NCBI RefSeq assembly: GCF_000735525.1
Contig: NZ_JMPR01000018.1
Span: 62,001 to 126,000, forward strand
DNA from: Tatumella ptyseos ATCC 33301
GTDB taxonomy: Bacteria > Pseudomonadota > Gammaproteobacteria > Enterobacterales > Enterobacteriaceae
Direction: 5' to 3'
DNA: 64,000 nt
Shown here: piece by piece, positions 7,985 to 16,547 of the stretch
How positions within the stretch are numbered: position 1 is the stretch's first letter
Layout: each line of letters starts with the position of its first letter
Translations under genes and position numbers: made by a program
Notes under the pieces: generated by a model
What the model was told of the DNA's origin: nothing
Databases searched by the model: none
Seen by the model: only the letters and a program-made list of their open reading frames with translations

Positions 7985-8653
7985 ATGCGCTATTCATTAC
8001 TGATTTTCTGGGGACTGTGTTGCTTACTGACGGGCTGTGAAAGCTCACCTTATTTAGTGAGAAAAGATGACGCGGCCTATGCTCCGCCGGATGAAATTAT
8101 GGCTCCGGAGCCGGCAGTTCACGGAGGCGGTTTATACAGTACCGGATTTAACTGGTCGCTGACCCAGGATCGCCGCGCCTATCGTGTCGGGGATATCCTG
8201 ACGGTCAAACTGGATGAAGCGACACAGGCGAGTAAGCAGGCGAAAACCGGGTTTGATAAGAAGAATGATACCACTTTCGGGATCCCGAATATCTTCGGAC
8301 ATTCGGTGAACAGCCTGTCAGCCTCCGTCGACGGAGACCGGACGTTTAACGGTAACGGTAGTTCACAACAGCAGAACAGCCTGAAAGGCTATATTACGGT
8401 CGCGGTTTATCGTGTGCTGCCGAATGGCGTATTAGTGATCCGCGGTGAGAAATGGCTGACCCTGAATCAGGGCGATGAATATATTCGTGTCACCGGCCTG
8501 GTTCGGGCGGATGATATTGACCGCGATAATTCGGTAAATTCACAACGCATTGCCAACGCCCGTATTTCCTATGCGGGACGAGGTGCGCTGAGTGATGCTA
8601 ACAGCGCCGGCTGGTTAACGCGTTTCTTTAACCATCCGCTCTTCCCGATGTAA
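7985..8653 (+). CDS. flgH: FlgH, L-ring lipoprotein
   Basis: 222 aa outer membrane lipoprotein forming the L-ring bushing. The N-terminal signal ends in a lipobox (LLTGC, Cys at residue 18). Conserved FlgH blocks are visible: SLTQDRRAYRVGDILTVKLD in the first third and GVLVIRGEKWLTLNQGDEYI with VTGLVRADDID later. Nine bases separate it from flgG and from flgI. Confidence 0.96.
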   Translation: MRYSLLIFWGLCCLLTGCESSPYLVRKDDAAYAPPDEIMAPEPAVHGGGLYSTGFNWSLTQDRRAYRVGDILTVKLDEATQASKQAKTGFDKKNDTTFGIPNIFGHSVNSLSASVDGDRTFNGNGSSQQQNSLKGYITVAVYRVLPNGVLVIRGEKWLTLNQGDEYIRVTGLVRADDIDRDNSVNSQRIANARISYAGRGALSDANSAGWLTRFFNHPLFPM

Positions 8654-8662
8654 GGAGTCAGG

Positions 8663-9757
8663 GTGCGTATCTTTCTGAGTATTATGTTTTTTTTTGCCGG
8701 GGTGAATGTGGCCAGCGCGGCACGGTTAGGTGATTTAGTGGATGTGGAAGGTATCCGCGGTAATCAGCTGATTGGTTATAGCTTAGTCGTGGGACTGGAC
8801 GGTACCGGCGATAAAAATCAGGTGCGGTTCACCAGCCAGTCAGTGACGAATATGTTACGTCAGTTCGGGGTTCAGCTCCCGGCGAAGGTCGACCCTAAAG
8901 TTAAAAATGTGGCTGCTGTTGCTGTCAGTGCTGTACTGCCTCCAGGATATAGCCGGGGGCAGTCGATTGATGTCACGGTCTCTTCCATCGGGGATGCTAA
9001 AAGCCTGCGAGGCGGCACATTGCTTCTGGCGCAGCTACGGGGCGCTGATGGCGAAATTTATGCGCTGGCTCAGGGAAATGTCGTTGTTGGCGGAACCCAG
9101 GCACAGGGGAATAGCGGTTCAAGTATTACGGTGAATACCCCGACGGCGGGCCTGATCCCTAACGGAGCCACGGTCGAACGAGAGATACCGACTGACTTTC
9201 AAAGTAATGACAAGGTCTATCTGAGCCTTCATCTTCCGGAATTTAAGACGGCCAATAATATTGTGAATGCGCTGAACGGAACCTTTGGTGAGGGGACGGC
9301 CACGGCGGAAAGTGCGACCCGTATTGCTGTCAATGCGCCCCGCAGCCCCGGCGCGCGCGTGGCATTTATGTCTGCGCTGGAGGATGTTTCGGTCACGCCA
9401 GGCCGGATGTCACCCCGGGTGGTCTTTAATTCACGTACCGGAACGGTGGTTATCGGCGAAAATGTGGTGGTACATGCCGCTGCGGTTTCCCACGGAAACC
9501 TGACGGTGACTATCCGTGAGTCGGCGAATGTCAGCCAGCCATCGGCCCTCAGTGGCGGACGAACTGCCGTGACCCCGCAAAGCGAATTACGGGTCAGCCA
9601 GGGCAGTGGTCACAGTGTGGTGATCCCGACCGCGACCACACTGAGAAGTATTGTGAATGCCTTAAACGGGTTAGGTGCCTCCCCGGACGACATTATGTCA
9701 ATTTTACAGGCGCTTCACGAAGCGGGTGCACTCGATGCCGAACTGGTGGTGATATGA
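8663..9757 (+). CDS. flgI: FlgI, P-ring protein
   Basis: 364 aa periplasmic P-ring subunit with a GTG start. The Sec signal peptide ends around VASAARLGD. Family motifs are clear: [39 protein letters not shown] and the C-terminal [20 protein letters not shown]. Overlaps flgJ by 4 bases. Confidence 0.96.
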   Translation: MRIFLSIMFFFAGVNVASAARLGDLVDVEGIRGNQLIGYSLVVGLDGTGDKNQVRFTSQSVTNMLRQFGVQLPAKVDPKVKNVAAVAVSAVLPPGYSRGQSIDVTVSSIGDAKSLRGGTLLLAQLRGADGEIYALAQGNVVVGGTQAQGNSGSSITVNTPTAGLIPNGATVEREIPTDFQSNDKVYLSLHLPEFKTANNIVNALNGTFGEGTATAESATRIAVNAPRSPGARVAFMSALEDVSVTPGRMSPRVVFNSRTGTVVIGENVVVHAAAVSHGNLTVTIRESANVSQPSALSGGRTAVTPQSELRVSQGSGHSVVIPTATTLRSIVNALNGLGASPDDIMSILQALHEAGALDAELVVI

Positions 9758-10128
9758 AGTTAATGCCGACCTCCGGCCCCGGGCTGGCTGAGGCGCTGTT
9801 ACCCGGCGATATCGGGACACAGCGTAAGCCTCAGAATCTGTCTCAGGCCGCAGAACAATTTGAGGATCAGTTTCTGCGGCAGATGATTAAAGAGATGCGG
9901 CAGGCGACGCAGGCGCTGGTCCCGGACTCCCCGCTGGACAGTAAGCAGCAGGGAATGTGGCGGGATTTTTATGATGATCAGCTCAGTGCACAGTTAGCGG
10001 CAACGCATTCGACCGGACTTGCCGAAATGATCGTAAAACAGCTATCACCTGCCGTCGCCCCTTCAGATAAGGCATCGCCGGGTCGTTCTGTTATTACAGG
10101 GACTACTACGGCGGATAAAGGCGCGTGA
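9754..10128 (+). CDS. flgJ: FlgJ, rod-cap domain only
   Basis: 124 aa. It contains only the N-terminal rod-scaffold domain ([31 protein letters not shown]). The E. coli FlgJ is about 313 aa because it carries a C-terminal peptidoglycan-hydrolysing domain, which is absent here. Single-domain FlgJ proteins are known in other bacteria, which rely on a separate lytic enzyme. A candidate is the NlpC/P60 gene at 20779-21525 at the end of this locus. ATGA overlap with flgI. Confidence 0.9.
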   Translation: MKLMPTSGPGLAEALLPGDIGTQRKPQNLSQAAEQFEDQFLRQMIKEMRQATQALVPDSPLDSKQQGMWRDFYDDQLSAQLAATHSTGLAEMIVKQLSPAVAPSDKASPGRSVITGTTTADKGA

Positions 10129-11477
10129 TGAACTTATTCACTATTGCTTCTCAGGGAGCACAGGCAGCACAGAATCAACTGTCGGTTGCGGCAGGGAATA
10201 TTGCCAACCAGCAAACGGCAGGGTATTCACGTCAGCAGGTAAGCCAGAGCGCGACGGTGGTTTCTCAGACCGGCAGCGGGGTGAAAACCAGTGATGCCGC
10301 GAGGGTCACGGACCAGCACATTAATCAGGCACTGTGGCAGAGCCAGACGGCGGCAGGATATTATCAGTCGATGAATAGCTGGGGGACATCCCTGGAGCAG
10401 GTGATCTCGACGGACAGTACACAACCCGGCACGCTGCTGACGACCTTTTTTAACTCATTGAGTGCCCTGACCAGTCAGCCCGATTCCACGGCGTATCGCC
10501 AGCAGCTATTGAGCAGTGCCTCCGGTGTGGCCTCCGGGTTGTCACAGACGGCAGAAACCCTGGCCGGGCAGCAAACCAGCATCACTGACCAGCAGAGTGC
10601 GGCAACGCAGCAAATTACACAGATTTCTGCCGGGATAGCCGCGCTTAATAAGCAAATTCAGCGGATTGGCCCCGGTGCAGAGAGTAATACTCTGCAGGAC
10701 CAGCGGGATCAGCAAGTCAAATCACTCAGTAGCCTGATGTCAGTTTCCGTTGAGAAAACATCAGAAGGAAGTTATCACCTGACGGCGGCCAACGGAGCCA
10801 CGCTGGTGGACGGGGATCAGGCGGCTACCGCGACTTCAGTTCAGAATGAACAGGGCGTCCGGGAACTCCGGCTCAGCCTCAACCAGCAGACCTCCACCGT
10901 GACGGAGAATGTCGGTGGACAACTGGGCGCACTCTATGACTACCAGCAACAGGTACTGTCTCCGTTGCAAACCCGGGTGTCGGGATTAATGCAGTCAGTC
11001 AGCGACCAGGTGAACAGTACCCTGGCAAAAGGCTATGACCTGAACGGGCAGTCCGGGGGCGCTCTGTTCTCGGTGGACACCAGTAGCAGCGGGGTGATGA
11101 GTTTAAAAACGACGGCGTTACAGGCCAGTGAACTCGGGCTGTCGGCAAGTAAAGACAGCCCGGCCAACGGCGATAATCTGCAGGCATTACTGGCTCTGCA
11201 GACCGCGAGCGGACAGACACAGAACAGCAGCTTAGCGGATCAGGCCAGCGGGATCACCAGTACTCTGGCGCTGGCCAACAGCCAGAGCAGCAGTCAGCTG
11301 ACCGCCGCCACCGCCGTGAACGACCAGTGGCAGCAGCAACGGGACAATCTGAGCGGGGTGAATAAGGACGAAGAGGCAGTGAACCTGCAAACGTACTTAC
11401 AATCTTACCAGGCCAATATGAAAGTGATGACGGTGGGTAATCAATTGTTCGCTGATTTACTGAACGCATTCAGTTAA
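10128..11477 (+). CDS. flgK: FlgK, hook-filament junction protein 1
   Basis: 449 aa from ATG 10128; an in-frame GTG at 10125 would add one residue. The N-terminus (FTIASQGAQAAQNQLSVAAG, then NIANQQTAGYSRQQV) and C-terminus (EEAVNLQTYLQSYQANMKV) are canonical for FlgK. It is about 100 residues shorter than E. coli FlgK (547 aa), with the middle domain reduced, in line with the other compact axial proteins of this locus. Confidence 0.94.
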   Translation: MNLFTIASQGAQAAQNQLSVAAGNIANQQTAGYSRQQVSQSATVVSQTGSGVKTSDAARVTDQHINQALWQSQTAAGYYQSMNSWGTSLEQVISTDSTQPGTLLTTFFNSLSALTSQPDSTAYRQQLLSSASGVASGLSQTAETLAGQQTSITDQQSAATQQITQISAGIAALNKQIQRIGPGAESNTLQDQRDQQVKSLSSLMSVSVEKTSEGSYHLTAANGATLVDGDQAATATSVQNEQGVRELRLSLNQQTSTVTENVGGQLGALYDYQQQVLSPLQTRVSGLMQSVSDQVNSTLAKGYDLNGQSGGALFSVDTSSSGVMSLKTTALQASELGLSASKDSPANGDNLQALLALQTASGQTQNSSLADQASGITSTLALANSQSSSQLTAATAVNDQWQQQRDNLSGVNKDEEAVNLQTYLQSYQANMKVMTVGNQLFADLLNAFS

Positions 11478-11491
11478 CGGAGAGATATCGC

Positions 11492-12403
11492 ATGAGGATC
11501 AGTAGTCTCAGTCAGCCACAGTGGATGTTATCTGCCCTGGAAAACGGCAACAGCCAGATCCAGAAGCTGTCAGATCAGTTATCGACCCAGCAGAAGCAGT
11601 CATTGCCTTCAGAGGATCCGCTGAATGCATCACGCACCGCGGCCCTGCAACAGCAACAAGCAGTGACTGCCCAGTATCAGCAGAATATCACCGCCGTCAC
11701 GGGCTCACTCACCAGCCAGGAAACACTGCTGACCAGCATCAATAACCAGGTACTGGCACTGCAGGATCAGTTCCGCAGCATGAACAATGCCTCTCATACA
11801 GGTGCTGAAAACCCGGGGTATGCGGCGCAGATTGGCAGTCTGACGGACGGGATTGTCAGTCTGTTAAACAGTCAGGATGCCAACGGACATTATCTGTTCG
11901 CAGGGACCAATAATACGCAGCCACCGGTGGTGAAGGTGGATGGCCAGTATCAGTGGCAGGGCAATAATCAGACACAGTCTGTGCAGGTGGGTCAGCAACA
12001 ATGGATAGCCGGTAACACGGATGCCGGCACACTGTTTTCTTCCGGGGAGGATGCGATGGGCTTTCTTAATCAGCTCACGACCTTACAGACATCGCTGACG
12101 CAGACCGGCAGTAACGCCACCCCGGATAGCGGGACACTCGGCGAACTTATCCGGCAAAGCAGTGATATCTCGGACAGAGTCAGTAGTGCGGTGTCCTCCA
12201 TTGGTTCACGGCAAAATCAGCTCACCCGGCTGACAAATGTCTATACCGATCTTACCACCGCCAATAGTGGAGTATTGAGTAGCTTACAGAGTACCGATAC
12301 TGCGCAGACGACCTTACAACTGCAATCCTGGTTACAGACCGTGGAATACAGCAGTAAAGCGTACAGTCTGATGAATCAGTTCTCCTTATTTGACGAAATG
12401 TAA
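11492..12403 (+). CDS. flgL: FlgL, hook-filament junction protein 2
   Basis: 303 aa, typical for FlgL. Starts with MRISSLSQPQWMLSALENGN, followed by an N-terminal coiled-coil region with QKLSDQLSTQQK. It has flagellin-like ends. Follows flgK by 14 bases and precedes lafW by 2 bases. Confidence 0.9.
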   Translation: MRISSLSQPQWMLSALENGNSQIQKLSDQLSTQQKQSLPSEDPLNASRTAALQQQQAVTAQYQQNITAVTGSLTSQETLLTSINNQVLALQDQFRSMNNASHTGAENPGYAAQIGSLTDGIVSLLNSQDANGHYLFAGTNNTQPPVVKVDGQYQWQGNNQTQSVQVGQQQWIAGNTDAGTLFSSGEDAMGFLNQLTTLQTSLTQTGSNATPDSGTLGELIRQSSDISDRVSSAVSSIGSRQNQLTRLTNVYTDLTTANSGVLSSLQSTDTAQTTLQLQSWLQTVEYSSKAYSLMNQFSLFDEM

Positions 12404-12405
12404 TC

Positions 12406-13428
12406 ATGTTATCCCCCATTATCTCCGGCGCCCCGGGGCGTCTTCGTACCGGTGATATCGGTGCCCGTCCGGGGGGTATCCCGGCCACACCGACAGCAGA
12501 AGTGATTGAACGACTGTCACCGTCGCACCGGGGACTTCGTTTCCCGGACGAACTGTTGATCAGTCGTGACCCGCAACGTTTTAATACCTTTCTGAACCAG
12601 CAAATTACGGCAGTACAGCGCGCCAGTGATTATCTCGGAGAAACGGAACTGGCTCTGCGTCAGCTGGCCAGGCCGCTGGAAAGTGAAAAACGGTACCGGC
12701 AATTACAGCGTGCCAGGCAGTGGGTGGCCCGTCGCGCTCTGCTGTCGGGTGGCACGATTGACCGGAATTTTCAGCCCTGCCTCGACAGACCCGCTCGGGT
12801 GATTTTCCAGTGCCCGCCATTGCAGGCGTTACTGTTTACGGAGCAGCGAGAGGTCATCACTTTTGCGCTGGGGGAAGGCACCTTCCGGCATTGGTCTTCG
12901 CTGGTGATTGAGCCGGAGATGCCGCTGACACAGCGTATTTTCACACTCAACAGAGCGCTGGGGCAATCACACATCTGGTGCCACTATGAACTGGCTGAAC
13001 AGCGTCTGCTATTTACGGTACCGGAGGATCGCTGGGCGTCGTTAAGCCATTGGGCCGTCAGGGGAGGCGGCGTCTGTTTTCCGGCGGACAGCTTAACCTT
13101 ACTGCAACCGCAGCCCCTGCTCAGTTTTGAACAGCAGTTACAGGACTTACTGACCGGCAACCCCGGGTCACTCCCTCTGACGGCAGAGCAGGCAGTACGC
13201 CACCTGCAGAGTGAACGACAGAAACTGCATGTTTCGCGGCAGCAGGTAGACAGTCAGCTGGCACAGCGACCGGCGCTACTGGATGCCTTAAAAGCACAAT
13301 CACTGGCTGAACATTTACGTGTGCAGCTTGCAGGCTATCGCGGAGACTATCGCGGTTTAAATCAGGCACTGGCCTGTCAGGCAAACCTGCCGCTGGCGCT
13401 GGTCTGTCAGCTGGTGGATAGCCGGTAA
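12406..13428 (+). CDS. lafW: LafW-like protein of lateral/Flag-2 flagellar loci
   Basis: 340 aa, no signal peptide, no transmembrane helix. I recognise it mainly by position: lateral flagellar loci carry lafW between the hook-associated genes and the flagellin gene. It has an acidic/basic N-terminal half with a helical stretch (residues about 60-110) and a Gln-rich C-terminal helical region (about 240-320). There are five scattered Cys residues (QPCLDR, FQCPP, IWCHYE, GVCFP, LACQ). It was proposed as a hook-associated protein; nothing in the sequence proves that. Only 2 bases after flgL, so cotranscribed. Confidence 0.6.
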   Translation: MLSPIISGAPGRLRTGDIGARPGGIPATPTAEVIERLSPSHRGLRFPDELLISRDPQRFNTFLNQQITAVQRASDYLGETELALRQLARPLESEKRYRQLQRARQWVARRALLSGGTIDRNFQPCLDRPARVIFQCPPLQALLFTEQREVITFALGEGTFRHWSSLVIEPEMPLTQRIFTLNRALGQSHIWCHYELAEQRLLFTVPEDRWASLSHWAVRGGGVCFPADSLTLLQPQPLLSFEQQLQDLLTGNPGSLPLTAEQAVRHLQSERQKLHVSRQQVDSQLAQRPALLDALKAQSLAEHLRVQLAGYRGDYRGLNQALACQANLPLALVCQLVDSR

Positions 13429-13452
13429 AATATTTTTTTACCCGGCCCTTTA
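13426..13452 (+). promoter_or_regulatory. Candidate sigma-28 (FliA-type) promoter for flagellin
   Basis: TAAAATAT, then 11 bases, then GCCCTTTA. Against TAAAGTTT-N11-GCCGATAA this scores 6/8 and 5/8 with exact spacing, and the TAAA overlaps the lafW stop codon. It lies 70 bases upstream of the flagellin start, as expected for a class 3 gene read by the sigma factor at 18280. Confidence 0.55.
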
Positions 13453-13521
13453 TTTTATGGATCGGCGGGTCGTTTTTACTCAGTGTTATCAGGTTAATAC
13501 CACTTTTAAAGGAGCCTTCAG

Positions 13522-14385
13522 ATGGCCATTACACTGTTTACAAACTCATCCGCGATGTCAGCCAGTAATGCATTGCAAAAAGCCAACACCACGCTGTCCA
13601 GTGCTATGGAGCGTTTAGGCACCGGTAAGCGTATCAACTCTGCGTCTGATGATGCGGCAGGCCTGCAGGTCGCGACCCGTTTACAGGGCCAGACCAACGG
13701 GATGGCGGTCGCTCAGCGTAATATCTCTGATGCTTCCACCATGCTGCAAACCGGCGAAGGTTCAATGGATGAAGTCAGCAACATCATGTATCGCATGAAA
13801 GACCTGGCGACTCAGGGCGCGAGTGATACCAACACCGCAGAAAGCCGTAAAGCGATCGATGCCGAGATGACCAGCCTGAATACCGAACTGGGCAGCATTA
13901 TGAGCAACACCTCATACGCGGGTGACAATCTGTTCACTGCTAAAGCCGATGGTACCAAGGCGAAAATGACTCAGGCGATGACCTTCCAGACCGGTTCTGA
14001 GCAAGGGGAAACCACCAGTGTCGATGTCAGCAGCCAGCTGAGCGCGGTCCAGACCAGCATCACCGGCTTAGCGTCAGCATCGGTTTCCGGCGACGATGGT
14101 ACTAAAAATGCGAACGCCCTGATCGATACCCTGAACACCGCGCTGGATAACGTTTCCAGCTTACGCTCTGCATTCGGTGCCTCTATTAACGGGTTAAGCC
14201 ACGCTTCTGCGAACCTGACCAATATGAAAGATAATACCGACCAGGCGTTGGGTAACATCCAGGATGCGGACTTTGCTTCTGAAGCCTCAACCATGACCCG
14301 CAGCCAGATGCTGGCACAGACCAGTACTTCCATGCTGAAACAATCTAACAGCATGTCCAGCCTGGTGATGAGTATCTTAGGCTAA
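13522..14385 (+). CDS. fliC: Flagellin, compact lateral type (LafA/FliC)
   Basis: 287 aa filament protein. The N-terminal D0/D1 region (ALQKANTTLSSAMERLGTGK, then RINSASDDAAGLQVATRLQG) and C-terminal D1/D0 region (SMLKQSNSMSSLVMSILG) are canonical. Almost no variable D2/D3 region lies between them, so it is much shorter than E. coli FliC (about 500 aa) and similar to lateral LafA flagellins. A strong Shine-Dalgarno (AAAGGAG) precedes ATG. Codon use is more biased than in neighbouring genes, as expected for an abundant protein. Single-gene unit: promoter in front, terminator behind. Confidence 0.95.
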   Translation: MAITLFTNSSAMSASNALQKANTTLSSAMERLGTGKRINSASDDAAGLQVATRLQGQTNGMAVAQRNISDASTMLQTGEGSMDEVSNIMYRMKDLATQGASDTNTAESRKAIDAEMTSLNTELGSIMSNTSYAGDNLFTAKADGTKAKMTQAMTFQTGSEQGETTSVDVSSQLSAVQTSITGLASASVSGDDGTKNANALIDTLNTALDNVSSLRSAFGASINGLSHASANLTNMKDNTDQALGNIQDADFASEASTMTRSQMLAQTSTSMLKQSNSMSSLVMSILG

Positions 14386-14439
14386 GTGATCTCCGGTGAA
14401 TCCCCCGGGTATTGACCGGGATCCTTCCTCCTGATTGTT

Positions 14440-14464
14440 AAAGCGGAAAGTCTCTTTCCGCTTT
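14440..14464 (+). terminator. Rho-independent terminator after flagellin
   Basis: Perfect 11-bp stem AAAGCGGAAAG / CTTTCCGCTTT with a TCT loop, followed by GTTCTTCT. It isolates the flagellin transcript from fliD. Confidence 0.85.
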
Positions 14465-14502
14465 GTTCTTCTCTCATCGACCGGTACCGCGACTTTAATT
14501 AT

Positions 14503-14518
14503 TGGCATGATTTTTGCT
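14503..14518 (+). promoter_or_regulatory. sigma-54 promoter for the fliD operon
   Basis: TGGCATGATTTTTGCT fits TGGCAyG-N4-TTGCw completely; GG and GC are 10 bp apart. It has the same -24 element (TGGCATG) as the flgB promoter. Transcription would start near 14530, which favours the fliD start at 14566 over the upstream in-frame TTG/ATG. Confidence 0.82.
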
Positions 14519-14565
14519 TAAACAGTTGCCTTGCGTTGATGAGTCTCTTTGCGGATGTAGCCATA

Positions 14566-15840
14566 ATGACCGATATCAGTTCACTTGACCCGACAACACT
14601 GGCCACTCAGATGGCTGGTTATGATATCCAGGCGGCGAAGAATGCGGCGACGGCTCAACAGACGACGCTGACGACGCAGACCACGAACCTGAGTAAATTA
14701 AAGACAGCGTTAACCACGTTTCGCAGCAGCCTTGCCAGTCTGAACACGTCAACGCAGGGGATGCTGAACAATAGCGCGACACTCAGTCAGTCGTCAGTAG
14801 CCACCGTGACCACCACCTCACAGGCAAACCGGGGCACCTATAACCTGACCGTGAGTCAGCTGGCCTCGGCCCAGCAAACGGCTTATACCGGGCTTACCGA
14901 TGACATGATGAAGCAGGCCACCGGAACACTGTCGCTGTCGGTACAGGGAAAAAGTATGTCAGTCGATATGAGCAGTGTCTCATCGCTGGCCGACTTTGCC
15001 GATGCGGTGAATCAGTCTTCCGATAATCCCGGCGTGACGGCATCGCTGATAAAAACTGACGGCAAAGTACAGTTGATGTTAAGCAGTGACGAAAGCGGTA
15101 CTGCCAACGAGATCCTGCTGGATACTCAGCAACTGGATAGCCAGAGCGCCGGGGCATTCGCTCAGGGGACGCAGATCTCGGCGGCACAGGACGCCAAAGT
15201 GAGTATCGGATCGCTGGCGCTGACCAGCAGCTCGAATAAACTGGACTCCCTTATTCAGGGGGTCACGATTAATCTGCAGTCGGTCACCGCGGCAGATACC
15301 CCGCTGACGCTTACTGTAGGCACAGATACCAGCGGCACTCAGAGCAATTTGCAGAGTTTTGTGGATGCCTATAACACTCTGCGCAGCGTCTTAGATACTC
15401 AGGGATCCGCCAGTGGCGGTAATGACGGCTTAGTGTCGTCACTGACAACCACCCTGAATAGCCAGATCCGTACTCAGGTCAACGGACTCGATATGACCAG
15501 CTTCGGGATCACATCGGATAAAGACGGCAAGCTGACATTAAACAGTGACACCCTGAAAACGCAACTGGCGAAGAACCCGCAATCGATCAATACCTTTTTT
15601 AATAGTCAGGGGTTACTGAACACCCTTGATAAAACGATGAACAGCTACCTGAGCACCAGCCAGGGCGTATTACAGAGCCGGCAGGCGGTACTGGATCGTC
15701 AGCAATCGGATTTAACCGATCGGCAGGACAAAATTACGACACGCTATAACGATGCTTACAACCGCTATTTATCACAGTTCACCCGGCTGAAAAGTTCGAT
15801 GCAGGAGATGAACAGTACGTTAAGTAGTCTTTTAAGCTGA
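14566..15840 (+). CDS. fliD: FliD, filament cap protein
   Basis: 424 aa from ATG 14566 (MTDISSLDPTTLATQMAGYD). In-frame starts at 14536 (TTG) and 14539 (ATG) would add about 10 residues but lie almost on the predicted transcription start. FliD forms the pentameric cap that folds flagellin at the filament tip. N- and C-terminal coiled-coil regions are present (QQSDLTDRQDKITTRY, NRYLSQFTRLKSSMQEMN), with beta-rich domains between. Lateral name lafB. fliS follows after 12 bases. Confidence 0.9.
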   Translation: MTDISSLDPTTLATQMAGYDIQAAKNAATAQQTTLTTQTTNLSKLKTALTTFRSSLASLNTSTQGMLNNSATLSQSSVATVTTTSQANRGTYNLTVSQLASAQQTAYTGLTDDMMKQATGTLSLSVQGKSMSVDMSSVSSLADFADAVNQSSDNPGVTASLIKTDGKVQLMLSSDESGTANEILLDTQQLDSQSAGAFAQGTQISAAQDAKVSIGSLALTSSSNKLDSLIQGVTINLQSVTAADTPLTLTVGTDTSGTQSNLQSFVDAYNTLRSVLDTQGSASGGNDGLVSSLTTTLNSQIRTQVNGLDMTSFGITSDKDGKLTLNSDTLKTQLAKNPQSINTFFNSQGLLNTLDKTMNSYLSTSQGVLQSRQAVLDRQQSDLTDRQDKITTRYNDAYNRYLSQFTRLKSSMQEMNSTLSSLLS

Positions 15841-15852
15841 TGAGAATTCATT

Positions 15853-16239
15853 ATGTACGATAACGACACCCACGGCAGTTACGATTATCAGTCTGCGGAT
15901 TTAGAAAGGCAGGTCGCCACCGCGACGCCCCATCAACTGGTACTCATTATGTTTAACGGGCTGATGGATGAGTTAATCAGGGCTAAAAGCCATATCCAGG
16001 CAAAACGCTATGCGCAAAAGGCGCAGAGTATCAATCGTTGCATCGATATTCTTAATGCGTTAAGCAGCGCGTTAAATTACGAACAGGGCGGAGAGTTAGC
16101 AAAAACGCTCGCCAGTTTATATGACTACTGCGTGCGCTGTTTATACGAAGCCAGCCACCAGTTATCCGTGGATAAGGTCAGTGAAGTGGAACGCTTATTA
16201 GGCGAAATTGAAGCCGGATGGCGGGAAATGGCGCAGTAA
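15853..16239 (+). CDS. fliS: FliS, flagellin export chaperone
   Basis: 128 aa, family length. The signature for FliS is visible: ATPHQLVLIMFNGLMDELIR near residue 25 and SINRCIDILNALSSALNYEQ in the middle. It binds the C-terminal helix of flagellin and prevents premature polymerisation. Lateral name lafC. Confidence 0.93.
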   Translation: MYDNDTHGSYDYQSADLERQVATATPHQLVLIMFNGLMDELIRAKSHIQAKRYAQKAQSINRCIDILNALSSALNYEQGGELAKTLASLYDYCVRCLYEASHQLSVDKVSEVERLLGEIEAGWREMAQ

Positions 16240-16240
16240 T

Positions 16241-16543
16241 ATGGATAATCAGCACTTGCCAGACGCATCGCTGGACACACTGTTAGAGGCATTGTCCGGG
16301 GCTATCCGCCTGCAGGACTGGCAGGCGTTATCGCGTATTAATCGTCAGATTACGGTCAGCTTCCCGCGGGGGAGTCTTTCTGCCACTCAGCAGCAGCAGT
16401 TGCGGACAGTTTATCAGGCCGGGCTGGCCCAATGTCAGCGTGATGCCGACGACCTGTGGCACAAAATACAGCAAACGCTGGCAGAGCGTGAAGCGATGGC
16501 GGCCTATGCCTGCTTTGCGGATCAGGACAGTTTTGCAGGATGA
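16241..16543 (+). CDS. fliT: FliT-like flagellar chaperone
   Basis: 100 aa helical protein starting at ATG 16241, two bases after the fliS stop. The size, helical content and place between fliS and fliK match FliT/LafD, the chaperone for FliD. There is no diagnostic motif, so the assignment is positional. An upstream in-frame ATG at 16208 lies inside fliS and is less likely. Confidence 0.65.
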   Translation: MDNQHLPDASLDTLLEALSGAIRLQDWQALSRINRQITVSFPRGSLSATQQQQLRTVYQAGLAQCQRDADDLWHKIQQTLAEREAMAAYACFADQDSFAG

Positions 16544-16547
16544 ATCC

